NCBI GenBank assembly: GCA_036170535.1
Contig: JAVHPJ010000236.1
Location: forward strand, 1 to 64,000
Reading direction: 5' to 3'
DNA from: SSF53 sp036170535
GTDB lineage: Bacteria > Spirochaetota > Leptospiria > Leptospirales > Leptonemataceae
DNA length: 64,000 bases
A program made the position numbers and the translations under genes. The first letter of the stretch is position 1. Every line of letters begins with the position of its first letter. The notes under the pieces are model-generated. The model was not told the origin of the DNA and did not search any database. It was given only the letters and a program-made list of their open reading frames with translations. This document shows positions 19,168 through 28,331 of the stretch, one piece after another.

Positions 19168-20346
19168 ATGACTGCATACTTACGCTTTCTGGCAGCGGCG
19201 ACGCTCATCAGTCTGTGCTGCGCCAGCGCCGCCTTCGCCCAGGCGCCCGGCCAGCCGGGCGCGCCGGAAACCGGCCAGAGCGGGGAGGGCGCGCCCGCGC
19301 CGGGCGCCGCGCTGACCGATGACGAAATCCAGACCCTCACCCGCCGTACGGAAAACCATCGAATTCGGATCGGCGGCGGCATTGGCTATGGCGACGTTCT
19401 GGCCGGCGTGTTATCCGAATCGGCGCCCGCCTGGGAGCTGAACTCCTTTATCCGCGCCGGGCAGGGCGACAATTATCAGCCGAATCTGGCGATCCTGCGT
19501 CCGGAGGCGCCCACGAAAATGGTAATGCTGCACGCCGACGTGCAGTACGCCTTTCGCGATCGGTTTTTTCTGAATTTTGAATACGCCAGTTTGGACCATG
19601 ACTACGATCGCGATGATGCGAACAAAGCGACCTTTGTTGCGCCGGCCAACGATCAATACCAGCGCACTCTCTTTGAAGGCATGAGTCTGGTGCGGTACCG
19701 TGAGATTCGGCGCACGCTGGACTTGATGTATTTGCATCCGGTGTTGTTCAAGGGACTCAAGGTGGGAGTTTTTGCCGGGCGCGAATGGTACTACGAACAA
19801 AACGACATCAGTTTTGGCTCTTTGACCGCGACAGGCGCCAGCGCTTCGCCGGCCGGTCTTTTGCGGTGGAGTTTTGGCGCCATCACGCCCTCCGAATACC
19901 GCATGAGCGGTTTTCTCTGGGGTCCTGCAATTCGTTACCAACTTTTCGACTGGCTGGGAGTATTGTACAAATTTACGCCCGTCTACCAGCGAAAAGGGAC
20001 TATGAATCTCTCCGGCATTCAAAATCTGAATCAGATTCCCCAAACCGGCGACGCCGGCTATGCGCCGCTCTTTCCTGTACACTATGGCGAAGCCACGGAT
20101 CGCGGGGTGCGGCACAACCTGGAAGCGGTCATTCGCATCTACTGTCGCTACGGCCTGCATATCGGCGTTTTGCGCGAAGACTTCAAGCGCAGCTACCAGA
20201 CCTACTACGGCGCCTCCTTTTCTCCCTTTGACCCGAGCGGCTACGCAGCCAAAACCTGGGGCTACGGCTTTGGCGAAGGTTCGCAATCATTCAAAATCTC
20301 AAAGTTTGAGATATACATGAAAATGAGCGCATCCTTCTTTTTCTGA
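19168..20346 (+). CDS. Putative outer-membrane beta-barrel protein
   Basis: A 392-residue protein with a clear signal peptide (AATLISLCCASAAFA), a Pro/Gly/Ala linker (residues 26-50) and many alternating strands rich in Tyr, Phe, Arg and Gly (RFFLNFEYASLDHDY, SLVRYREIRRTLDLMYLHP). It ends on MKMSASFFF, a typical C-terminal barrel strand with terminal Phe. I recognise no family. Being next to the OmpA lipoprotein gene fits an envelope role. Confidence 0.7.
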   Translation: MTAYLRFLAAATLISLCCASAAFAQAPGQPGAPETGQSGEGAPAPGAALTDDEIQTLTRRTENHRIRIGGGIGYGDVLAGVLSESAPAWELNSFIRAGQGDNYQPNLAILRPEAPTKMVMLHADVQYAFRDRFFLNFEYASLDHDYDRDDANKATFVAPANDQYQRTLFEGMSLVRYREIRRTLDLMYLHPVLFKGLKVGVFAGREWYYEQNDISFGSLTATGASASPAGLLRWSFGAITPSEYRMSGFLWGPAIRYQLFDWLGVLYKFTPVYQRKGTMNLSGIQNLNQIPQTGDAGYAPLFPVHYGEATDRGVRHNLEAVIRIYCRYGLHIGVLREDFKRSYQTYYGASFSPFDPSGYAAKTWGYGFGEGSQSFKISKFEIYMKMSASFFF

Positions 20347-20579
20347 CGACTCCCGCACAGCCTCTGCGTCCGGCGCAGGCGCAGACGTCGTCTGAGCGCC
20401 GCTGCGCCGTTCCAACGCGTTTCAGGATTACTACTATCAGCAGTTATCCGGGTCGTCAGCGGCCGGAGGCGCGTTTTTTTTATACCTAAAAATTGTTTAT
20501 GTCCGACAGGGCTTGACGGGCCCGGGGCGTCTGGTCGACTTCCTCACGTTTTTATAACCCGTCGGGCTCTCCGGTTGGA

Positions 20580-23500
20580 ATGCTGCATCGATACGACATA
20601 GGTGACGTAATCTTCGAAAGCTCGCGGACGCGAGTGTTTCGCGCCGTGGATCGCGGCGACGGAGCGAAGGTCATTGTAAAGACCGTCAGCGCGGTGCGTC
20701 CTGCGCCGGGATACATCGCCCAGCTGCGCAAAGAATACGAAACCCTGCGACGCCTCGACTGTCCGCGCGTGGTCCGTTCCATCGGTCTGGAGGCGCTGGA
20801 AAATCTGCCGGCCCTGGTTCTGGAGGATTTTGGCGGAGCGTCGCTCAAGCGCCATCACGGCGGGCGCAGCCTCTCATTGCTCGAATTTCTGCAACTCGCA
20901 CTCGAAATCGCCGAAGGAGTCCAGCAGATTCACGAACAGCGTCTGATTCATCGCGACATCAATCCTTCGAACATTGTGATCAATCGCGAGAGCGGGGTGC
21001 TGAAGATCATCGACTTCGGTCTGGCGACGGAGCTGGCGGAGAATCGCGAAGAGCTGCGCAGCCTGCAGGCCCTCCAGGGCACTCTGCCGTACATTTCGCC
21101 GGAGCAAACCGGGCGGATGAATCGCACTGTCGATGCGCGCACGGACCTCTATTCCCTGGGCGCAACCCTCTATGAATTGCTTGCGGGAACGCCGCCCTTT
21201 ACCGCCGAAGATCCGGCCGTAATCGTGCATTCGCACCTCGCTGTGCGGCCGCAGCCGCTGCGCGCCCGGCGAGCGGATGCGCCCGAAGCGGTTGAGGCTG
21301 TCGTCATGAAGCTGCTGGCCAAGGCGCCGGAAGAGCGTTATCAGTCCTGCGTCGGTCTGATTAAAGACCTTGAACGGTGTTTGCGCGAAGCGGAGTCCAC
21401 CGGCGTTATTGTCAATTTTTCCATCGGCGCGGAGGACGTCTCCGACCGTTTTCAACTTCCGCAAACGCTCTACGGGCGCGATCGTGATGTTGCGCGTCTG
21501 GTGCACGCCTTTCGTCGCGCCCTTGAACGCGGTCCCGAGCTGCTGCTTGTCGCGGGATACCCTGGCATCGGTAAGACGGCGCTGGTCAACGAAATCCACC
21601 GACCCGTTGTTGAGCATCGCGGCTACTTTGCTGCGGGCAAGTTTGATCAGCTCGAAAAGAACGTCCCGTATTCGGCCTTTGTTCAGGCCATGCGCGACCT
21701 TTTGCGTCAGATTCTCTCCGAGTCGGAGGAGCGCATCGCCCAGGTGCGCACCGCCGTGCTCGCGAAGCTCGGCCCAAACGCCCAGCTTTTGATTGAAATC
21801 TTTCCCGAACTTGAAACCATGCTGGGGCCCCAGCCGCCTGTGCGCGAACTCCTGCCGCAAGAGGCGCAGAACCGTTTCCGCCGTGCGTTTTTAAATTTCC
21901 TCACGGCGCTGGCCACTCCCGAGCGGCCCCTGGCCTTGTTCCTCGATGATTTGCAGTGGGCGGATGCCGCTTCCCTGTATCTGGTGCAGGTAATCCTCAC
22001 CGAGACCGGCGAAGACTTTCCGCGGCTGCTTTTAATCGGCGCCTATCGCGACAGCGAAACTGAAGCGGCGCATCCGCTCATGCAGAAGCTGGAAGAGATT
22101 CGCGCGGCCGGCGGCGCAGTTTCGCGCCTTGAATTGGGCGCGCTCGGACCGGAACATGTGGTGCAATTCGTTGCGGATATGCTGGGGCAGTCGGCGCGGG
22201 AAGCGGAGCCGCTGGCGCGGCTGTGTTTGCAGAAGACGAATGGAAATCCCTTCTTTCTGGGACAGTTCCTCAAGCGATTGCACGAGGACGGCCTGATCCG
22301 GCGCGAGGGTCGCTACTGGCGTTGGGACCTTGCGCGCATTCGGCAAACCGACATCACGGACAACGTGGTGGAGCTCTTGATCGAGAAGATCGGCCGCTTG
22401 CCGCCGACGCTGCGGCGCACGTTAATGTTCGCGGCTTGCATTGGCGCCCGTTTCCAACTTCAGGCTCTGGCGATCCTCTGCGAACAAACGCGGCGGCGAA
22501 CGTCTCAGGAGCTGTGGCAGGCGCTGCAGGAGCGTCTCGTTGCGCCCATCGACGAAATGTACCGCTTTGCAGATCTCGAAGAAGAGGCCTTCGGACTGCC
22601 CGCCAGCTACGGCGCAGATATTCAGTACCAATTCCTGCATGACCGCGTTCAGCAGGCCGCGTATACTCTGTTGAGCGACGCGGAACGCCTGCCCACGCAT
22701 TTGAAGATCGGGCGGATGATGTATGAAAGCCTGTCCGAGCGCGAACGCGAGGCGAACCTATTTCATTTATTGGAGCACTTTAATCAAGCGGCGCGACTGA
22801 TTACGGGTCGCGAAGATCGGGCGCTGGTTGCCAGACTGAATCTCAAAGCCGGTCGCAAGGCGCGCTCGGCCGCCGCTTACGAACCCGCGTTTAAGTACTT
22901 CGAAGCGGGTCTCGCCCTCCTGCCGGAAGACGCCTGGCTGCAAGACCGCGAACTGGCGATGGAACTCTACGCCAGCGCGGCCGACGCGGCCTTTTTGAGT
23001 CAGCGCTACGATCGTATGGAAGCGATTGCAGCGACCGCGCTGGCGAATAGCGAAAGCATGCTGGAACGCGGACGGATAGAAACGGTGCGCATTCAGGCGC
23101 TGATGGCGCAGAATAAGCCGCTGGAGGCGATCGCCCTCGCCCTGCCCATTCTGGATGCGCTTGGCGTGCACTTTCCGCGCAAGCCCAACAACCTGCACGT
23201 CATCCTGGGTCTGCTCAAAATCAAGCTGCGCCTGCGCGGGCTGGAGCCGGAAAGCCTGCTGGAACTGCCGCGCATGAGCGATCCGGAAAAGCTCATGGCG
23301 GTGAACATTCTCCAGAATGTTTTTTCCAGCGCATATTTCGCAATGCCGGCGTTGTATCCTTTGATAATGTTCAGCTTTATTCGTCTTTCATTGCAGTATG
23401 GCAATGCGCCGGCCTCGACGATCGGCTACGCCGCTTATGGCGTGGTGCTCTGCGGTCTTCTGAAAGACGTTGATAACGGATATCGCTTTGGCGTAACGGC

Positions 23501-25160
23501 GTTGCGATTGGTGGAGCGCCTGGAAGCGCGGGAAGTGGAAGCGAAGGTGCTGCAGGTTGCGGAAGGCTTCACCACCGCCTGGAAGGTCCATTACGAGCGG
23601 CTGCTGCCCTCGTTTATCCGCGGCTACGAAGTCGGTCTGGAAACAGGCGATTTTGAATTCGCCTCTTACACCGCGTTTCAACGATGCTTCTTTTTATACT
23701 GGGGCGGCTACGAACTGGATTTTGTGCGCGCAGAGCTCGCAAAATTCGAGCCGGCGATTGCGCGACTCAAACAAAAGACGCCGTTGTATTTGCAGCGAAT
23801 GAAGCTCCAGGTAGTTTTGAATCTGCTCGGCGAATGGCCGGGCGGAGATCTTCTGCAGGGCGACGCATACGATGAAAGCGAGATGGAGCCGATTCACCGT
23901 ACGGCGGATGACAAAATTGCATTGTATTTCCTGTATGCAAGCAAGATGCACTTAGGCGTGATTTTCGAAGAGTGGCGCAATGTCGTCGCTTACGGCGCAG
24001 AAGCCCGTAAACTCCTTGCAGATGGGGCGGCCCTGGGCTCCACGAACGTTCCACTTTACAATTTCTTTGAAGCGCTTGCGCTGGCGCGGCTCTGCGACGG
24101 AGCGGGCGTCCTGGAACGTCTGCGGCATCGGCGCAGAATAGCAGCGCATGCGCGCGCCCTGCGCGTTTGGGCGCAGCGCTCGCCCATATATTTCGCCCAT
24201 CGATCGCGGTTGGTCGAGGCCGAACGCGCGCGGCTCGCCGGGCGGTCGGCGAAAGCGGCGCGCCTGTATCAGGAGGCGCTGGATTTTGCGCGACAGTGCA
24301 ATCAACTTCCGGATCAGGCCCTGATTCTTGACGCCATGCGTCGCAATTGCGAAGACCTGGGACAGCGCGATCTTTCCCGCGCGTTGCTCCTGGACGTGCA
24401 CTACACTTATGCACGCTGGGGAGCGCGCGCACGGACGCGCCAGCTGGAACTCGACTATCCGGAGTTATCGCGCAGTCTTGCGGATCGTGAAAAATCGAAC
24501 ATCTACAGCACCACTCTGGCCAGCACCGTTGTGACCCGCTCCGGCGCCCTGGACACTCTGGCGATTTTAAAAGCGGCCCAGACGATCTCGAGCGAACTGG
24601 CGCTGGATCCGTTGCTGCAGTCGGTGCTTACAATCATTATGGAAAACGCCGGCGCCGAGTACAGTGCGCTGTTTCTGGACGGCGGGGGCGCTGTGAAACT
24701 CGCCTGTGAGAAAAGCGCGGGCGGCGCTTTTGACGACGCCGCCCTTTCGTCGGGAGAAAGCCGCGCGCCGGAATCGATCCTGAACTTTGTGTCGCATTCG
24801 CGCCGGGAATTGATTCTGGCCGACGCCCAGGCTGATCCGGAGTACGGCCTCGACTCCGCAGTCCGATCCCGTAAGGTGCGCTCCGCCTGTGCGCTGCCGC
24901 TGTTACACCGCGGAAAGTATCTCGGGTTGATTTATCTTGAGAACAGCCTGATGCCCGGCGTGTTTACGCCGGACCGGGTCAACACCCTGCTGGTCCTCGC
25001 GGGCCAGGCCGCAATTTCGATTGATATTGCCAACAACTACGCTGCGCTCAGCGCCCAGAATCAGCAATTGCTCTCCGCGGCGCGGCGTCCCGGTCCCGAC
25101 CCGGGCGAGTTCGCACGCCCTGAGGCTGCGCGCCCTGAGACGCGGTCCGAACAGGGCTGA
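20580..25160 (+). CDS. Ser/Thr kinase - AAA ATPase - TPR - GAF sensor protein lacking an output domain
   Basis: A 1526-residue protein. It starts with a kinase domain (Lys in VIVKTV; HRDINPSN near residue 123; DFG near 146). Next comes an ATPase domain (Walker A AGYPGIGKTAL near 325, Walker B LALFLDDLQWAD near 448), about 700 residues of helical TPR-like repeats, and a GAF domain (about 1340-1490) with TLAILKAAQTISSELALDPL. The family normally continues into a histidine kinase or SpoIIE phosphatase; here only about 30 Pro/Arg-rich residues follow the GAF domain. It is probably a cytoplasmic signalling hub. The FAD-oxidoreductase gene starts 25 bases downstream. Confidence 0.88.
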   Translation: MLHRYDIGDVIFESSRTRVFRAVDRGDGAKVIVKTVSAVRPAPGYIAQLRKEYETLRRLDCPRVVRSIGLEALENLPALVLEDFGGASLKRHHGGRSLSLLEFLQLALEIAEGVQQIHEQRLIHRDINPSNIVINRESGVLKIIDFGLATELAENREELRSLQALQGTLPYISPEQTGRMNRTVDARTDLYSLGATLYELLAGTPPFTAEDPAVIVHSHLAVRPQPLRARRADAPEAVEAVVMKLLAKAPEERYQSCVGLIKDLERCLREAESTGVIVNFSIGAEDVSDRFQLPQTLYGRDRDVARLVHAFRRALERGPELLLVAGYPGIGKTALVNEIHRPVVEHRGYFAAGKFDQLEKNVPYSAFVQAMRDLLRQILSESEERIAQVRTAVLAKLGPNAQLLIEIFPELETMLGPQPPVRELLPQEAQNRFRRAFLNFLTALATPERPLALFLDDLQWADAASLYLVQVILTETGEDFPRLLLIGAYRDSETEAAHPLMQKLEEIRAAGGAVSRLELGALGPEHVVQFVADMLGQSAREAEPLARLCLQKTNGNPFFLGQFLKRLHEDGLIRREGRYWRWDLARIRQTDITDNVVELLIEKIGRLPPTLRRTLMFAACIGARFQLQALAILCEQTRRRTSQELWQALQERLVAPIDEMYRFADLEEEAFGLPASYGADIQYQFLHDRVQQAAYTLLSDAERLPTHLKIGRMMYESLSEREREANLFHLLEHFNQAARLITGREDRALVARLNLKAGRKARSAAAYEPAFKYFEAGLALLPEDAWLQDRELAMELYASAADAAFLSQRYDRMEAIAATALANSESMLERGRIETVRIQALMAQNKPLEAIALALPILDALGVHFPRKPNNLHVILGLLKIKLRLRGLEPESLLELPRMSDPEKLMAVNILQNVFSSAYFAMPALYPLIMFSFIRLSLQYGNAPASTIGYAAYGVVLCGLLKDVDNGYRFGVTALRLVERLEAREVEAKVLQVAEGFTTAWKVHYERLLPSFIRGYEVGLETGDFEFASYTAFQRCFFLYWGGYELDFVRAELAKFEPAIARLKQKTPLYLQRMKLQVVLNLLGEWPGGDLLQGDAYDESEMEPIHRTADDKIALYFLYASKMHLGVIFEEWRNVVAYGAEARKLLADGAALGSTNVPLYNFFEALALARLCDGAGVLERLRHRRRIAAHARALRVWAQRSPIYFAHRSRLVEAERARLAGRSAKAARLYQEALDFARQCNQLPDQALILDAMRRNCEDLGQRDLSRALLLDVHYTYARWGARARTRQLELDYPELSRSLADREKSNIYSTTLASTVVTRSGALDTLAILKAAQTISSELALDPLLQSVLTIIMENAGAEYSALFLDGGGAVKLACEKSAGGAFDDAALSSGESRAPESILNFVSHSRRELILADAQADPEYGLDSAVRSRKVRSACALPLLHRGKYLGLIYLENSLMPGVFTPDRVNTLLVLAGQAAISIDIANNYAALSAQNQQLLSAARRPGPDPGEFARPEAARPETRSEQG

Positions 25161-25185
25161 GCAATCCGCGCCAGGAAACCGTAGA

Positions 25186-27369
25186 ATGCAAAACGAACAA
25201 CGAAAAGAGAAGATTCTGATTCTCGGCGGCGGCATATCCTCTTTGTGGACCGCTTACGAACTCACCCGCACGCCGGAGCTGCGCGCGCGTTATGATGTTA
25301 CGCTGCTGCAAATGGGCTGGCGTCTGGGCGGAAAACTCGCCAGCGGCAGCGATTTTCAGGATCGCATGCGCAACAAAGAACATGGCATCCACGTGTGGTT
25401 TGGTTTTTACGAGAACGCCTTTGGAAACATAAAGGAAGTGTACGAAAACCTGCAGGGCCTCTATCCCGACTATCGCTACAAAACTTACCTCGACGCGTTC
25501 AAGCCCCAGTCCTTTACGCCAATCGGCAGTTTTTCCAGAGGGGTCTACTCCTGGCGTAACGTCGACTGGCCCGTGAATCCGGGAACGCCCGGCGACGGCG
25601 CAGATCACCCGGAGCCGGTGGATCTGATCGGTCGCGTGGTTCAACTGCTCACCCATCACATTCTGGGCCAGTCCGACTCAAAAGGCGTTTCCGAGAAGCG
25701 TCCCGGCCGGCCCTCCGCGTGGTTGCGCCGCCTCCTGGATTTTACGCTGAAGCTGTTCGGCCGCGATCGCGGGCCGCGCCACTTGAGCGGCCGCCTGGAC
25801 CGGCTCAAAGGGCTCATGGAGGATGCGCGCGCGCGTCGCACCGGTTTGCCTTACGGATTGGTAAAAGACATTTATAAAATACTAAAAGATATACAGTGGT
25901 TGTTTCGGATTTTCTTCGTCCGGCTGGCGCGCAAAGATCCGGACGCGTCGCCTGTTCTGAGCCTGATTGACGTGGGACTCGCCGGGCTCTGCGGACTGTT
26001 TAATCCGCGCTACGGAATAATGAGCGACTTCAATCTGAATCGAATCAATCATCTGGATTTTCGCCAGTGGCTGATTAAGAACGGCGGCAACCGGCGAATC
26101 GTGCGCCGCACGTCCTTTATTCGCGCGCTCTATGACACGCCCTACGCATACGAAAACGGCAGCTTGAAAAAACCCAATTTCGCCGCCGGAGCCGCGATGG
26201 GCTTCGCTTTGCGTACGGGTTTCATGTACAAAGGCAGCGTCCTGTACCTGCCGCAGGCCGGCTTTGGCGAGGCGGTGATCGCGCCGATTTACGCGGTGTT
26301 AAAGGAACACGGCGTGAAGTTTCAATTCTTCCGGAAAGTAAAACGCCTCGAGCTTTCGCCGGACAAAAATCAGATCGCGCGCGTGCACGTCGAGCGCCAG
26401 GTCGATTTGAAGAACGGCGAATACGACCCGACTCGCTATCGTGAAGACGTACAGCTGCTCTCCTGGCCAACCGAGCCCTTCTGGGAACAAATCGTCGACG
26501 GCGAAAAAATGCAGGCGGCGAAGGTTAACTGGGAATCAAATTGGAATCAATATCCCGTCGCCGGCCTGGAGTCGTACCAACAGGGCGTTGACTTTGATCG
26601 AGTCGTACTGGGCATCTCGATTGGCGCTCTGCAGCGTTTAAACGCGCAGGATGTTTCCATTTGCGAGGAACTCATTCAGGCCGAGCCGCGCTTTCGCGCG
26701 ATGCTGGGCGCCGGCGGAGTGGTTGCAACAATCGGCGATCAGTTCTGGTTTCGCAAGAGTCTTGCAGAACTTGGCTGGGACCGGAAGCCGGCGTCCGTCG
26801 CCGGTCCCGAGCCCATCGACGTCTGGATCGATATGTCGCAGGTGCTCGATACGGAAGACTGGCGAAACGTTCCCGATGCTCCGCAATCTCTTCAGTATCT
26901 CACCGGACCGTTGGAAACGGAGTTGTACAAACGGCCGACCAGCGCGGCGACCACGCCGACCGAGGCGCTGGCGCTGGTTACGCGTGTCACGCAAAACTGG
27001 CTCAAGAATTACGGGACGGTGAATTTTCCGGGGGCCGCAGTTAACGGCGGATTTGATTGGGATACGCTTTACGACGAAAAAAATGCGCGCGGTCCAGAGC
27101 GCCTGAACGCCCAGTATCTGCGCGCGAATGTCGATCCTACTGAGTGCTGCGATACGTCGTTTACAAAGTCGATCGTTTATCGCATGAAGCCCGATCAGTC
27201 GGGATTCACAAATCTCACGCTCACCGGGACGTGGACCTACACCGGCATTAACGTGACTTGCGTGGAAGCCGCAACGATCGCCGGCAAAATGGCGGCGCGG
27301 TCTATCTGCGGTTCGCCGCGGCATATTCCTGGAGAGAACTTTATGAATTCGCAGGAGCTTGCGCCATGA
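25186..27369 (+). CDS. Large NAD(P)/FAD-dependent oxidoreductase (phytoene-desaturase-like), paralog 1
   Basis: A 727-residue protein from ATG 25186 (AGGAA 9 bases upstream). It begins with a Rossmann FAD motif (ILILGGGISSLWTAYELT), then MGWRLGGKLAS and EHGIHVWFGFYENAF, the pattern of amine-oxidase/carotenoid-desaturase-like flavoproteins. The C-terminal CVEAATIAGKMAARSICG closes the FAD site. The members I recall are about 700 residues, longer than classical desaturases. The substrate is unknown, perhaps a polyprenyl or lipid. Its stop overlaps the next start (ATGA), so the two are translationally coupled. Confidence 0.82.
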   Translation: MQNEQRKEKILILGGGISSLWTAYELTRTPELRARYDVTLLQMGWRLGGKLASGSDFQDRMRNKEHGIHVWFGFYENAFGNIKEVYENLQGLYPDYRYKTYLDAFKPQSFTPIGSFSRGVYSWRNVDWPVNPGTPGDGADHPEPVDLIGRVVQLLTHHILGQSDSKGVSEKRPGRPSAWLRRLLDFTLKLFGRDRGPRHLSGRLDRLKGLMEDARARRTGLPYGLVKDIYKILKDIQWLFRIFFVRLARKDPDASPVLSLIDVGLAGLCGLFNPRYGIMSDFNLNRINHLDFRQWLIKNGGNRRIVRRTSFIRALYDTPYAYENGSLKKPNFAAGAAMGFALRTGFMYKGSVLYLPQAGFGEAVIAPIYAVLKEHGVKFQFFRKVKRLELSPDKNQIARVHVERQVDLKNGEYDPTRYREDVQLLSWPTEPFWEQIVDGEKMQAAKVNWESNWNQYPVAGLESYQQGVDFDRVVLGISIGALQRLNAQDVSICEELIQAEPRFRAMLGAGGVVATIGDQFWFRKSLAELGWDRKPASVAGPEPIDVWIDMSQVLDTEDWRNVPDAPQSLQYLTGPLETELYKRPTSAATTPTEALALVTRVTQNWLKNYGTVNFPGAAVNGGFDWDTLYDEKNARGPERLNAQYLRANVDPTECCDTSFTKSIVYRMKPDQSGFTNLTLTGTWTYTGINVTCVEAATIAGKMAARSICGSPRHIPGENFMNSQELAP

Positions 27370-28328
27370 GTACGCCGGAATACGTGAGTCTTTTGGGCTG
27401 GGGGGAAGAGTCAGTCTTACCGCCCGGCGAATTTACCAATGCCGTCACCTATGTGTTTGCAATCGAAGGCGATCGCACAAAAATGCAAAGCCTCGCGGAA
27501 AAGTACCTGAGCGCGCCCACGGGCGGCGCCATCCAGGTGGAGGCTTTTACCTCCACGCTATTATTGACCTGGACCGATGCGGCGAAACTCAGTTCGCCGG
27601 CGGAGAACATCGGCTGGACGCCGAATCGCGAGGTGATGCTGTCGTATCCGCTGATTGTCAAGCGCGGACTTGAGACCGGGCTGATGATGTGGCCGGCGAT
27701 GATCTTCATCGACAACGCGCGCGGCATGATTACCGGCCGCGAATCCTGGGGTTGGTTCAAGCAACTGGGTCAGTCGACGGCGGATCCGGAGGCGGGCTCT
27801 TTCACTCTGGATACCATGATTTTTCCTGTGTTTAATCCGGCGACGGAAGGCCGCGTTGCGCGCCTGATCGAGGTGAAAAAGGGAAGCGCCGCTGCAGGCG
27901 CCAGCGCGCCGCGCGAGGAATCGTTTCTCGACAGCGCCGCGGCGGCATTCAGCGAGTCGGCGGCGTTTGGCAAATGGCTCTGGAAGATACTTTCGCACGC
28001 TGTGGAAGATGCGGAACTGATTCGCGACCTATGGAAAATCGGCACGGATCTCGCAGTTCCGGTAATCAACCTCAAGCAGTTTCGCGATGTGAGCGACGGC
28101 GCCCGCGCATGTTATCAGGCCATTACGAGTTCGCCCGTGCAAATGACGGCCTTTCACGGCGCCGGAATTTTATGGGGCGATTATACGGTCGATTTCACCG
28201 TTTGCGCCAGCCATCAATTTGTGAACCTCCTGGGCGTGGCCGCCAATCCCGCGCCGGTGCGCGCTGCGGCGTACCTCAAATATGACTTCCTCGCCCCTGA
28301 CGGCGAAACGCTCTGGAAGGCGCCGTAA
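27366..28328 (+). CDS. Acetoacetate-decarboxylase-like protein
   Basis: A 320-residue protein whose ATG 27366 overlaps the preceding stop by four bases. The ADC-like fold is suggested by FIDNARGMITGRESWGWFKQ: the family has GRE-x-(W/Y)-GYPKK, where the first Lys forms the Schiff base. Here the Lys pair is FKQ, so the first Lys is kept and the second is Gln. A later segment (YTVDFTVCASHQFVNLLGV) matches the family's last strands. It may act on a beta-keto acid or bind a ketone without decarboxylating. It is coupled to the FAD oxidoreductase. Confidence 0.65.
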   Translation: MSTPEYVSLLGWGEESVLPPGEFTNAVTYVFAIEGDRTKMQSLAEKYLSAPTGGAIQVEAFTSTLLLTWTDAAKLSSPAENIGWTPNREVMLSYPLIVKRGLETGLMMWPAMIFIDNARGMITGRESWGWFKQLGQSTADPEAGSFTLDTMIFPVFNPATEGRVARLIEVKKGSAAAGASAPREESFLDSAAAAFSESAAFGKWLWKILSHAVEDAELIRDLWKIGTDLAVPVINLKQFRDVSDGARACYQAITSSPVQMTAFHGAGILWGDYTVDFTVCASHQFVNLLGVAANPAPVRAAAYLKYDFLAPDGETLWKAP

Positions 28329-28331
28329 CGC

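Noticed and set aside
20347..20579. TTGACG at 20513 as promoter of the large kinase gene
   Set aside because: No AT-rich -10 box at a suitable distance; too weak to list as a feature.
20874..21860. Long minus-strand frame inside the kinase/ATPase gene
   Set aside because: It is opposite the kinase and P-loop motifs; no domain in the translated product.
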